Counted from the stretch's first letter, positions 7,025 to 16,420 are shown. The stretch is 64,000 bases of DNA from Arcobacter sp. F2176 (GCF_004116465.1 NZ_PDJV01000001.1:248001-312000), one strand, 5' to 3'. Notes: a model not told the origin generated them from the sequence alone. Numbers and translations: made by a program.

Positions 7025-9674
7025 TGATATAACTAAAGGAAATGCATTTCATAAAGTAGGTGAAGTAATACACTTAAATGAATATTGTACCAAAGAGAAT
7101 GAAGCAATAGAAGAAGATATAAAAATAAGAATAGCTTATATGGTTATATCAAATAAAGATATAGAAGAGTTAATAAATTCAAATGATGATAAGCAAATAA
7201 TCTTAGATAAAGCAGTAGAAGAATATAAACCTTACTTGATAAAAGCTGTAGAAAAAGAGAGTATTAAAAATAATAAACCCTTGATTTTTGATGATTTACG
7301 TGGTGTAAATGAAGAGATAATTGATAAAAAGTTGGTAAAACTTTGTACTACACAATTATATAACTCAAAATCTTATGGAAGTGTATTAAAAGCAAAAAAA
7401 TATCATCATGCATATAAAAAAGTACTAAATAAAGATTTTAAAATAAATGATGAAAAGAAAAGTACTTCTGCTTTGACTTTTACTAAAGATACTTGTAATG
7501 AGATTATAAAACAAGAAGTAAATGAAACATCAAAAAAATCAAATGAAGATGAACAAGCATATATAGTCCTATCTATGCCATATGTTTATAATATAAAAGA
7601 TGATTCTAAAACAAAAGAGTTAAAACTAATATCTTACGAAGATAAAATAATAGCATCATTTATGCCTGAACTAATAGTTGAATATGGAATATTTTTTGAT
7701 GGTACAATGAATAATATATATAATATAGATTTTTATAAAAACTTTGTAGAGTTTTTGAAAGAGCCTGCAAAAGATATAGAAAATGAAATAAATGAAAATG
7801 ATGAATTTGGTAAACCAAAAGCAAAAACATTAGATAAAAAAACAATTCAATACCACATTCTATTAACTGATAACCCAAAGTTTACAGATAAAATAAAAAA
7901 AATAATTATAAATCAAATGAACAACGCTTCAAAAGAATTAAGATATTTTGATAGTAAATTAGTTCTTAAATTAGATCATGATGAAATTATAACTACTAAA
8001 AAAGCAGAAAAAGATTCAAAAAAAGTATTTGATTATTTACTTGATGTAAAAAATAGTAAAAAAGATGCAAAAGAAAAAACTATTTCTGATTATATAATAA
8101 AAGAAATACTTCCAGATGATGACGAAGATAGCAGTTTTACAAATGGAAAAACAAATGTTAGTAGATTATATGAAATATATGATGGTGATGATGTAAAGAA
8201 AAATGTAGATGCTCTTCCAAATACAAGATTTAAACTTTATGAAAGTGGTTCTGGTACATTTAACCCTTTTATACAAAAAGATTATGAAGATGATTCTGTA
8301 ATAGGATTAGGTTTTGGAATGGGAGTAAGTGGTGTTATTGGACATTGTATATTTGCTTGTGTAAAAATAGAAGAACAATTAAGAAGTTCATCGATTTCTC
8401 ATATAGATGAACTTGTATTGGATGTTTTTAGCTTTTCACGAGGTTCTACAAGTGCAAGGTATTTTATTTGTTCAATATTAAATAATGCAGAATTAATCAA
8501 ATGTGTAAAAAGAGACTATACTGTAAAAATGAAAGACAATAAGGATATCTTTTCTGCTTTGTATGGAGATAAAGGTTATATAGTAATTTCTGATAATGTA
8601 TTTTTCAATCCACTAAGAACAGATATAAAATATATATATAGAAATAAAAGAAGAGTAGAAAATCCATATTACAATATGAAGAAAATAATTATTGATTCTT
8701 TATCTTTTAGATTTGTAGGGATTTATGACACTGTAACACACTATGGACTTAAGCAATCAAATGATTTTGAAGATTTAAATATCAACTTTTTTGAAAATGA
8801 AAATAACACAAAAGTAGGTCATATAGTTCATCTAATGGCAGATGATGAATTTAGATATAACTTTGAAGCATACTCTATTTTTACAGATATAAATAAGCAT
8901 TATTATAAAGATAGTAAAGAAAAAAGAAAAGATGGTGGTGCAAAACTTGAAGAGTTTTATCTTCCTGGTGCTCATGCAGATGTGGGAGGAGGGTATAATG
9001 AAAAAGCGGAAACTAGATATTTAGGTAAGTTTTTTGTTGAAGATAGAAAACTACCTAAAGAATTAAAAAATAAAATAATAAAATGGAATGAAAAATATAA
9101 TTGGATAGAAAATAAAATCAATAAAATCAATGAAATAAAATCAAGTGATGAAATTAAAAAATTAAAAAAAGAAGGTTTTTATTATTGTATAAAAAAAGAA
9201 TACAGTCTTGAAGTAAAAGAAGATATTTTTGGAAATAAAACTAATTGGCTTGATTATTTATACCTTTATATGTATAAGCCAAAAGTATCAAATAAATATG
9301 AACATGTAACAATGAAAATAATGTATGACAAAGCTATATATGTGGATTCAAAAACTCAAGAAAAGAAAAAAGATGAATTTGAGATGGTTCCTCTTGGAAG
9401 TTTTAAACCTTACATGTTTAATAAAGAAAATGATACCTTAACCAAAGAAGATGTTGATACATTAACTAACGCATATAAGTGTTTAAAAAAACATGAAGTT
9501 TTAAAAATATCAAATAAAGAAGCTTATAAAAAGTTAAAAGACAAATATATCCATCATTCTGCACAAAAAGGCAATTTTGTAAATGATGCATCATATAAAG
9601 ACAATGATAAAACTGATTTCTATGGCAAAAGAGTTATCTATAGTGCCACTGGTACACAGTTTGTAAGAGTATAG
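7017..9674 (+). CDS. DUF2235 alpha/beta hydrolase, Tle1-like T6SS phospholipase effector
   Basis: An 885-residue protein with the DUF2235 signature spread over its length: 'FFDGT' (226-230, D228), the nucleophile elbow 'SFSRG' (472-476, Ser474), 'IYDTV' (Asp571) and 'GAHADVGGGY' (651-660, His653). This is the pattern of Tle1 phospholipases, which T6SSs inject into the target periplasm to cut membrane lipids. The elbow is SxSxG rather than GxSxG. About 220 N-terminal residues precede the hydrolase part and may bind VgrG; no PAAR or MIX motif was recognised. It is larger than many Tle1 proteins, with Lys-rich insertions. No signal peptide, as expected for T6SS cargo. Confidence 0.85.
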   Translation: MSNDITKGNAFHKVGEVIHLNEYCTKENEAIEEDIKIRIAYMVISNKDIEELINSNDDKQIILDKAVEEYKPYLIKAVEKESIKNNKPLIFDDLRGVNEEIIDKKLVKLCTTQLYNSKSYGSVLKAKKYHHAYKKVLNKDFKINDEKKSTSALTFTKDTCNEIIKQEVNETSKKSNEDEQAYIVLSMPYVYNIKDDSKTKELKLISYEDKIIASFMPELIVEYGIFFDGTMNNIYNIDFYKNFVEFLKEPAKDIENEINENDEFGKPKAKTLDKKTIQYHILLTDNPKFTDKIKKIIINQMNNASKELRYFDSKLVLKLDHDEIITTKKAEKDSKKVFDYLLDVKNSKKDAKEKTISDYIIKEILPDDDEDSSFTNGKTNVSRLYEIYDGDDVKKNVDALPNTRFKLYESGSGTFNPFIQKDYEDDSVIGLGFGMGVSGVIGHCIFACVKIEEQLRSSSISHIDELVLDVFSFSRGSTSARYFICSILNNAELIKCVKRDYTVKMKDNKDIFSALYGDKGYIVISDNVFFNPLRTDIKYIYRNKRRVENPYYNMKKIIIDSLSFRFVGIYDTVTHYGLKQSNDFEDLNINFFENENNTKVGHIVHLMADDEFRYNFEAYSIFTDINKHYYKDSKEKRKDGGAKLEEFYLPGAHADVGGGYNEKAETRYLGKFFVEDRKLPKELKNKIIKWNEKYNWIENKINKINEIKSSDEIKKLKKEGFYYCIKKEYSLEVKEDIFGNKTNWLDYLYLYMYKPKVSNKYEHVTMKIMYDKAIYVDSKTQEKKKDEFEMVPLGSFKPYMFNKENDTLTKEDVDTLTNAYKCLKKHEVLKISNKEAYKKLKDKYIHHSAQKGNFVNDASYKDNDKTDFYGKRVIYSATGTQFVRV

Positions 9675-9683
9675 GAAAAGTAC

Positions 9684-11572
9684 ATGTCAAAAGAGATAAT
9701 AAGAAATAATGTAGAAGAGATAGAAGAGGCAATAAAAAGTGGATTAAACTTAAAAGAGCTACGAAAAGAAGTAAAACAAGATATAAGTGCAAGGATAAAA
9801 CTATTAAATTATAAACCAAACGCTACAGTTGGTATTATAGATGGAAGTTTTAATGTCTATAGACTTTTAGGTTCTAGTAGTGTTAATAATCCTTATTCTT
9901 TTACTATTACTTTTGTTAGTGATGATTTTATCAATATTGAGGATATTGTTGATACAGATATTGAGTTAAATCTTAAAGATAATATTAATCCTTTAATTAA
10001 AAAAACAATATATGGTAAAATATTTAAAGCAAGTGAAGATTCTATTGTTGCTAAGAAACATCTTTATATTATAGAAGTTGTATCTCCTATGTATTATCTT
10101 AGTTTAAATAATAAATACGAGATATTTCACAATAAAAAAACATCTGATATTATTGTTGAGATAATAAATAGATATAACCAATTATTAAATCTAAAAATAG
10201 ATGTTAAACTAGACCTAATAAAAGCTCCAACTAAAGAGTATACAACTCAATATAATCAAAGTGATTTAGAGTTTATTCAAATGCTTTGTGAGAAGGAGGG
10301 TTATAGTTTAATTCTTGATTACTCTTCTAATGATCCATATACTATAACTCTTTGTGAGTTAAATGAGCATGCTATTGTAAATACTTATTCTTCTACTTGT
10401 AGTTTTAATCATAGTAAAGAGTTTAAATCTACAAACTATATACAAGATTTTTATGATAAAGATAAACCAAGTTTACAATATAAAATCCAAACAGGTTCTA
10501 GTATAACTTCTAGTGTTGAAGACAATGAAAGTACTAGACAGTTAAGAATGGATATAAAAAGAGAAAAATTTAGAGATAAACTAAATATATTAGATGAGTC
10601 TTATTATAAAGACCTAAATAGATATAGTAAAATAGACTCTCAAAGGGAGTATGTAAAGTCAAATATCATAAAAGGAACTTCTGAGGAGTTAAATATAAAT
10701 GATTCTTTATGTATAACCTTAGAAGATGAAAAGGCAAATAAGCATATTGATTCTATTATTTTAGAAGTAAAATATGAAGGCTTCTTTCCAAATGCTTTAG
10801 ATGAGTATAAACAAAACATAGATGAGACTAAAAAGCATCAACTTCAATATGAAGTTGAATTTACAGCCATTCCAAAAGATATAATATATAAACCACCATA
10901 TAAAATAAAAAAGCCTAATATAAACTCAATACAAACAGCAATAGTATCTAATGGTAATTCTAATACAAAAGATTATAGCAATACAATAGATGTAGATGAA
11001 CTAGGTAGAATAAAAGTATTGTTTCACTTTGAGAGTAATCAAATAACTTCTTGTTACTTAAGATTGTCAAATATGTTTAGTGGTGATGGATATGGTTCTC
11101 AATTTCTTCCAAGAGTTAACTCTGAAGTAATAGTAAGCTTTATAAATGGAGATCCAGATTTACCAATTATTATAGGAACTTTACATAATGGAGAAAATAA
11201 GAATCCATATAACCTTCCAAAAGAGAAAACAAAATCTTTTATAAAAACCCATTCTATTCCACAATATGAAGACAAAATAGGGTACAACGAAATAGCATTT
11301 GAAGATAAAAGAGGAAATGAGAATCTATCTTTAAGAGCACAAAAGGATATGAATACCCTTGTACTTAATGATGAGTTTAAACATATACAAAATAATTCAA
11401 AAACAATAATAGATAATGATAAAGAAGAAACTGTAGAAGCTAATTCTATTTTAACTGTAAATAAAGACTATACACAAAATATAAAAGAAAACCAGATAAA
11501 TACTGTAGAGAAAGAAAAGATTACTACTGTTAAAGAAGATTATGAAATTCATGGTTTGAAAGATATTAATAC
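9684..11572 (+). repeat. Direct repeat A: shared vgrG core (copy 2)
   Basis: Second copy of the 1,889-bp repeat at 2995-4883. Two long identical copies in direct orientation 6.7 kb apart could recombine and remove the Sel1 and Tle1-like genes, leaving one chimeric vgrG. Confidence 0.9.
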
Positions 11573-12212
11573 AATAGTAAAAAGAGATGAAAAAACATAT
11601 ATAGAAGAGGACTTATCTTTATCAATAAGAAATATACTCTTAAAATATATAGAAAAAGATGCAAGTGATAAATACCTAGAAAACCTTTTTATCCAAGTAG
11701 CAAATGAGATGGGAGTAGATATAAAAGATAGCTTTCATCTAGATACCACAAATGCTTTGTATGAAGCTTCAAATGAGATAACACTAGAAGCAAAAACAGG
11801 TATAAGCCTAAGATGTGGAGGAAATGTAGCTACAATAGATAGTTCAGGAATATTCTTTCATACTCCTAATTATGTTAAGAATTCTACTGATAACGGGGTT
11901 GATGGAAATATAGTTGGTAAAGAAGGAGATGTTATAAATATACGAATCAATAATATTAATAATGAATTTATAACTAAAAAGATTGCAAAAGATATTGTTC
12001 TAAATGCAGATACAAGTTTAAAAGAGGGGACTAGTGTAGAAACAACTATTTTTATTTTAGATAATAATGAAAAAGAGTTAATAAAAGAAACAAAAAATAC
12101 AACTGTTAAAAACTCTAAAATATCTCAGGAGTATGATATTGATAAATTGATAGAACAATACAATATTTCTATTGAGGATATATATGAAATAGAAGGTGAA
12201 ATGCAATGGTAA
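9684..12212 (+). CDS. vgrG2: VgrG spike protein 2 with a different tail
   Basis: An 842-residue spike protein. Residues 1-629 are the same as in VgrG1 (N-terminal extension, gp27-like, gp5-like OB domain and first half of the needle). From residue 630 the sequence diverges: the needle continues with 'LKYIEKDASDKYLENLF' and 'GISLRCGGNVATI', then a shorter tail of about 110 residues that looks beta-rich and ends 'YEIEGEMQW'. It starts 9 bases after the Tle1-like gene. The next gene begins at or just after its stop codon, so the tail probably adapts the spike to the GHSHGG lipase. Confidence 0.93.
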   Translation: MSKEIIRNNVEEIEEAIKSGLNLKELRKEVKQDISARIKLLNYKPNATVGIIDGSFNVYRLLGSSSVNNPYSFTITFVSDDFINIEDIVDTDIELNLKDNINPLIKKTIYGKIFKASEDSIVAKKHLYIIEVVSPMYYLSLNNKYEIFHNKKTSDIIVEIINRYNQLLNLKIDVKLDLIKAPTKEYTTQYNQSDLEFIQMLCEKEGYSLILDYSSNDPYTITLCELNEHAIVNTYSSTCSFNHSKEFKSTNYIQDFYDKDKPSLQYKIQTGSSITSSVEDNESTRQLRMDIKREKFRDKLNILDESYYKDLNRYSKIDSQREYVKSNIIKGTSEELNINDSLCITLEDEKANKHIDSIILEVKYEGFFPNALDEYKQNIDETKKHQLQYEVEFTAIPKDIIYKPPYKIKKPNINSIQTAIVSNGNSNTKDYSNTIDVDELGRIKVLFHFESNQITSCYLRLSNMFSGDGYGSQFLPRVNSEVIVSFINGDPDLPIIIGTLHNGENKNPYNLPKEKTKSFIKTHSIPQYEDKIGYNEIAFEDKRGNENLSLRAQKDMNTLVLNDEFKHIQNNSKTIIDNDKEETVEANSILTVNKDYTQNIKENQINTVEKEKITTVKEDYEIHGLKDINTIVKRDEKTYIEEDLSLSIRNILLKYIEKDASDKYLENLFIQVANEMGVDIKDSFHLDTTNALYEASNEITLEAKTGISLRCGGNVATIDSSGIFFHTPNYVKNSTDNGVDGNIVGKEGDVINIRINNINNEFITKKIAKDIVLNADTSLKEGTSVETTIFILDNNEKELIKETKNTTVKNSKISQEYDIDKLIEQYNISIEDIYEIEGEMQW

Positions 12213-12221
12213 ATATTTTTG

Positions 12222-14075
12222 ATGAAAAAGGCTTGTTATATGGCTGCTAGTGGAAAAACATTAAATAGAGTAAAACAACCAAATGATATTTTAAATATAT
12301 TGGTTTTAATAGCTGGAACTACTGATCCTGTTAATGCATCTACTGCAAAAAGTAAACATGCAAATAGTTATACAAAAGACACTTCACAAGATTTAGCTTT
12401 ACAAAATCATGAGAGTTATACTCAAGTACCAGTAAACTATTGGGATAAAAAGTTTAAAGAACAAATAGAAGCTTTTGATGATAAGTATGTAAATTTAGTG
12501 TTGTTTTCTTTTCATGGATGGAGCGGAGACAATTCTAAAGAAAATAGAGAAATAGCTGGGGCATATTTAATTAATAGATTTTGTGGTGCAAATGGAGAAA
12601 AAGCATATTATGAAGAAACTTGGCAAAATAAGCCTATACATTTTCATCTTTTAGGGCATTCTCATGGTGGAAATGTTATCAATGAGATGACAAAACAAAT
12701 AGAAGCATTAGGTTCTAAATGGCCAAAAGAATGGAAGATAAAATCTATTACTTACCTCTCAACACCATTTTTTAAAAAACTTCATCAAGTAAAAGTGAGT
12801 GAAAAATTTTTTCATAAAGATGCAGAAGTATTAAGTTTATATAATGACTTTGATATGACACAAAGAATGTTGGCAGATTTTTCGATGGAAACACTTTCTG
12901 CTGAGTTCGAGAAATTAAATACTAGTGCTTTATCTGAAGTTATAAATAAATTTAAGACCTATATTGAGTCTTTTCCCATTGAGAATCTTACTGGTGGGTT
13001 TAGTAAACTTAAAACATTTATAAGTCCAGCTTGGGGAATTTCAGATTATAATCAAATGGATTATAAAGAAGGACTAGAACTCTATACCTTTACTACAGAA
13101 AAACTTTTACTAGAATTGAAAAAAATTTTAGCTGAAATTATAAACATAATAGACCAACTCTCAGAGCAAAAAACTTACGAAGTAAATCATAAAGATTTAA
13201 AAAAGAAGATTGATAAAAAAGAGCATACGATTATAGAGGCAACTGAAAATAAAAACTTAAAATCTTTTATAAAGAGTATTGATAAAGATGTAGATAAAAT
13301 CATTAGAGACCTTAATCAAATTGTGGCTAAAAATACAAATCAATCCAACTTTTCTAAACTAGAATATTTACTTTTATTATTAAATGAAAATGAACTTATT
13401 CCTCATCTAATAGCATTTTTAAATATCAATCCTGAAACATTACAAGGTACAGGCAATCCTTTATGGAATATTCTTTATAAAATACTACAACATAATATTG
13501 CTTATTATGATAATACTTATGCTAAGCCAAATATTCAGTTTGAAAATAGTTTTTTAAAAGATAGGATAAAAAATGTTGCTGTAACAAGTGATGATATATA
13601 TAGCTCTAAAAAAGAAACTAAAAACTATTATGAGTTTATAAAATATATTGAAGATGTAGAGGAGAGATATGAAAAAAACAAAACTCAATTTAATCTATTA
13701 GATTTACTCTTGACTCTTATATCTAATGATAAAAAAGCTCAAGAACTACGAAGTACCTTACCAGATATTATATCTAAAATAGATAAGGCAGAATATATTG
13801 CGACAGGTGAAGTTGATGTGAAATTAAAACTTCTTAGAAATTTATTGACTAATATTAATTCAGTGTTTGAGTTTAGAAATTTTGGAGAGCTAGAAGATAG
13901 TACTCATAAACTTACCCCTAAACAAGAAAAATTTAATGAAGATAAAAATCCTTATAATGATACTCTCAAAAGGGGAAGTTTAATGTATCTTCTTATAGAA
14001 TCCCACTCCACAAGTAGAAGATGGCTACACAAAGAAGTAAAAGATTTTTTGCAAAGATTAGGAGCAAAAAGATGA
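12222..14075 (+). CDS. GHSHGG alpha/beta hydrolase, candidate T6SS lipase effector
   Basis: About 617 residues from the ATG at 12222. The lipase elbow 'LLGHSHGGNV' places the nucleophile at Ser147, with a preceding 'LFSFHGWSGD' likely forming the oxyanion region; the end of the hydrolase domain is marked by 'ITYLSTPFF'. The remaining 400 residues are helical and charged, of unknown role. No signal peptide. Position after vgrG2 and before an exported protein fits a toxin/immunity pair; lipid targets are inferred. The start is uncertain: the ATG at 12206 overlaps the vgrG2 stop and has a good ribosome site (AAGGTGA), but its frame closes after 14 codons and would need a +1 shift to join this one. 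The stop overlaps the LRR gene (ATGA). Confidence 0.75.
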   Translation: MKKACYMAASGKTLNRVKQPNDILNILVLIAGTTDPVNASTAKSKHANSYTKDTSQDLALQNHESYTQVPVNYWDKKFKEQIEAFDDKYVNLVLFSFHGWSGDNSKENREIAGAYLINRFCGANGEKAYYEETWQNKPIHFHLLGHSHGGNVINEMTKQIEALGSKWPKEWKIKSITYLSTPFFKKLHQVKVSEKFFHKDAEVLSLYNDFDMTQRMLADFSMETLSAEFEKLNTSALSEVINKFKTYIESFPIENLTGGFSKLKTFISPAWGISDYNQMDYKEGLELYTFTTEKLLLELKKILAEIINIIDQLSEQKTYEVNHKDLKKKIDKKEHTIIEATENKNLKSFIKSIDKDVDKIIRDLNQIVAKNTNQSNFSKLEYLLLLLNENELIPHLIAFLNINPETLQGTGNPLWNILYKILQHNIAYYDNTYAKPNIQFENSFLKDRIKNVAVTSDDIYSSKKETKNYYEFIKYIEDVEERYEKNKTQFNLLDLLLTLISNDKKAQELRSTLPDIISKIDKAEYIATGEVDVKLKLLRNLLTNINSVFEFRNFGELEDSTHKLTPKQEKFNEDKNPYNDTLKRGSLMYLLIESHSTSRRWLHKEVKDFLQRLGAKR

Positions 14076-15097
14076 AAAAAATACTATTAGGATTTTTTAT
14101 AACAAGTAGTTTTTTATTTGCAGGAGAATTGGCAAATGAAGAAGATTTTATGAAGATGTGTAATAATCCAACACCTTCTCAAAAAATTACATTTGAAGCT
14201 ATTGCAAAATATAAATCTATAAAACATGATAAAGATATGTGTGCGTATCTTTATGCTCGAACTGGTAGTAAATATTTTTCAGCAGATGCAGATATTTACA
14301 ATGTTACAGATTTATCTCCTTTAAAATTTTTTGTAAGTCTTACCTCTCTTTCCCTACCAAGAAGTAAAGTAAAAGATATTTCAATTTTAAAACATCTTAC
14401 AAAACTAAAAGAGTTAAATTTATCAGATAATCCAGTCAGTGACTTGAGTGCTTTAAAAGATTTAAAATATTTAGAGGAGTTAGATCTTTATAATACACAA
14501 GTTAAAGATTTAAGCCCAATAAATAATATTAATGCTTTACAACAATTATCTTATGGTTACATTAAAAATATTGATACTATAGATATATCTCAAATAAAAG
14601 ATTTAACAAATTTAGAGTTTTTAGTATTAGGAGGTATCAAAGTTAAAAATTTTCATATGATTAATAATTTTAAAAATCTAATAGTATTTCTTCCTCCTAA
14701 AACTACTACTATGCAAGATATGAATTCTTTAACAAATCTTAAAAAACTAGAAAGATTAAGTTTAAGAAATAACAAGTTTATAACAAACGTTGACTTTATA
14801 CTTAACTTTCCAAATATGCAAGAGTTATTTATTAACAATACAAGGATAAAAGATATATCTGTTTTAAAAAAACTATCTAAGTTAACTATACTCAATATAT
14901 CAGGTACGCAAGTTACAGATGCAAGCGGAGTAATGGCAGACACAGATAGAGATCCAAAGTATTTAACATTTACTGCAAGTAATACACCACTAAGATGGTG
15001 TTCTCCAAAAAACACTCAAGATATACGAGACCGTAAATCATGCTTTGAAAAAGATGGCACTTTAAAAACTTTTTGGAAAAGATGGTTAGGGTTATAG
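14072..15097 (+). CDS. Exported leucine-rich-repeat protein, candidate immunity protein
   Basis: A 341-residue protein starting at the ATG at 14072, which overlaps the lipase stop by 4 bases and has an AGGAG ribosome site. Residues 1-17 form a signal peptide ('MKKILLGFFITSSFLFAG'). A short N-terminal cap with two Cys leads into at least seven SDS22/internalin-type leucine-rich repeats of 21-23 residues ('LTKLKELNLSDNPVSDLSAL' is a typical unit). The end has a Cys pair ('RWCSPKN', 'KSCFEKDG') that could close the solenoid. Tight coupling to a putative lipase and the export signal suggest that it neutralises that lipase in the periplasm; I do not know a described T6SS immunity family of this type, so this is inference. 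Confidence 0.72.
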   Translation: MKKILLGFFITSSFLFAGELANEEDFMKMCNNPTPSQKITFEAIAKYKSIKHDKDMCAYLYARTGSKYFSADADIYNVTDLSPLKFFVSLTSLSLPRSKVKDISILKHLTKLKELNLSDNPVSDLSALKDLKYLEELDLYNTQVKDLSPINNINALQQLSYGYIKNIDTIDISQIKDLTNLEFLVLGGIKVKNFHMINNFKNLIVFLPPKTTTMQDMNSLTNLKKLERLSLRNNKFITNVDFILNFPNMQELFINNTRIKDISVLKKLSKLTILNISGTQVTDASGVMADTDRDPKYLTFTASNTPLRWCSPKNTQDIRDRKSCFEKDGTLKTFWKRWLGL

Positions 15098-15126
15098 AAT
15101 TTATATAATAAAATCTCACAATTTCT

Positions 15127-15360
15127 ATAAAGACCCATTCTATTTCACAATATGAAGACAAAATAGGGTACAACGAAATAGCATTTGAAGATAAAAGGGG
15201 AGATGAAAATCTCTCTTTAAGAGCACAAAAGGATATGAATACCCTTGTACTTAATGATGAGTTTAAACATATACAAAATAATTCAAAAACAATAATAGAT
15301 AATGACAAAGAAGAGACGATAGAGTCTAATTCTATTTTAACAGTAAATAAAGACTATTAG
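15127..15360 (+). pseudogene. vgrG fragment (needle-region relic)
   Basis: These 78 in-frame codons match VgrG residues about 520-597 (the stretch from 'THSIPQYEDK' to 'VNKDY'), with changes such as P to S, N to D and VEA to IES, and then end at a TAG. No start codon or other vgrG part is nearby. Several silent differences show it is not a fresh copy of either full vgrG, but a third, diverged lineage. The gene was probably cut by the event that created the junction at 15360. Confidence 0.88.
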
Positions 15361-15612
15361 GGAGCCATTACTGGATTATTCTCGTCTCTAAAGGGTTTTC
15401 CAATATGTTTTTTTCTAATTAAATCTTTGCCAACAATCTCACTATAAAGATCAAACTCTTTATAAGTAATTTCATATTTTGAAATGGAAAAATTATCTAA
15501 AGTCACTTTATGAATTTGTTATCTCTAAAAGCTCTTTAGTCTTCTCTTCTTTTGAAGAGCAAGAAGTAAAAGTTAAAACTATTAATACAAGTATAAATAT
15601 TTTTTTATACAT
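15360..15612 (-). pseudogene. Broken lipoprotein gene with SUMF1/FGE-like domain
   Basis: Read on the minus strand, the ATG at 15612 gives a lipoprotein signal ('MYKKIFILVLIVLTFTSC', lipobox ending at Cys18) and stops after 34 codons. A shift of frame at about 15518 continues for 53 codons with 'VTLDNFSISKYEIT' and 'GKPFRDENNPVMAP', the usual opening of formylglycine-generating-enzyme-like (SUMF1) domains. The frame is then cut at 15360 where the vgrG relic begins. It therefore carries both a frameshift and a 3' deletion. It starts 2 bases after the ParA-like stop, so it was the second gene of that operon. SUMF1-type proteins occur in several T6SS clusters. Confidence 0.75.
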
Positions 15613-15614
15613 CT

Positions 15615-16304
15615 TTATCCTTTATTTTTTTCAATTCTTAAATTAATTTCTTTTATTATGTTTGTCCAGTCTTTTGCAAATCTTTTATATTCTTTTTTTA
15701 ATTCATCATTTAAAGATAGATATGTTCTTAGATATGTCCTTTTTTTTGCGAAAGACTCTGTGATAATTTGATTACACTTTGATAAACCTAGTACTTTTAG
15801 TTTTTCAAAATTTGGGTATTTACTTTTTATTTTATTAAACTCAAACATTGTATCTTTTAATCTATCATTTTCTATTCCTGTAGTAATAAATAATATATTT
15901 GGATTCAAATCATACAGGTTATTTGCTGTAATTAAACAACCCGTATGATCTAAATATGGATTTTCTCCAGTAGGCAAAATAATTAAGTTTGATTTTTCTA
16001 TAAGTCTTAAAATAGTTCTATCTAAAACAAAACATCCCGCTAAATCAATCATTACGATATTTGATTTAGCAAGTTTTTCATCTACTTTATAATCATAAGT
16101 ATAATATGTATTTTTATAAAACTGAATACCACCAGATAGGGCAGAGCCTTCATCATTTGTAATATAGGGAATATCAAGTTCTTTTGCTATTCCTAATGAA
16201 ATTATAGTTTTACCTATACCACCTTTATATCCTGCACTAAAAATTACAAACTTATTTTTTAGTGAATTTATTAGTTTTGTATTAGTTCTAAAAAAATCAA
16301 TCAA
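15615..16304 (-). CDS. ParA/MinD-like P-loop ATPase
   Basis: About 229 residues from a TTG at 16304, chosen because AAGGA stands 5 bases upstream; a GTG at 16337 would add 11 residues but lacks a ribosome site. The deviant Walker A 'KGGIGKT' follows 'IFSAGY', and 'IVMIDLAGCF' is a Walker B-like strand, so this is a SIMIBI ATPase of the ParA/MinD type. There is no DNA-binding domain or amphipathic MinD tail that I can see. Such ATPases position complexes, plasmids or membrane machines. It is followed by the broken lipoprotein gene and faces away from the 16436 gene. Its specific role is unknown. Confidence 0.7.
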   Translation of the reverse strand: MIDFFRTNTKLINSLKNKFVIFSAGYKGGIGKTIISLGIAKELDIPYITNDEGSALSGGIQFYKNTYYTYDYKVDEKLAKSNIVMIDLAGCFVLDRTILRLIEKSNLIILPTGENPYLDHTGCLITANNLYDLNPNILFITTGIENDRLKDTMFEFNKIKSKYPNFEKLKVLGLSKCNQIITESFAKKRTYLRTYLSLNDELKKEYKRFAKDWTNIIKEINLRIEKNKG

Positions 16305-16420
16305 AGGAATCCTTATATTATATAATATTAAAATCACAATTATATAATTAATTTGATTACATTTTACTTTATTTAAACTAACTTTAACTAATTTTAAGCA
16401 ATAATTTCCCTATTATTTTA

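Noticed and set aside
14021-14071. Upstream start of the LRR gene
   Set aside because: Would bury the signal peptide behind 17 basic residues; the ATG at 14072 has a ribosome site and couples to the lipase stop.
14970-15308. Minus-strand open frame across the LRR end and vgrG relic
   Set aside because: It is a shadow of the LRR gene and of the vgrG relic; the same shadow appears in both full vgrG genes.
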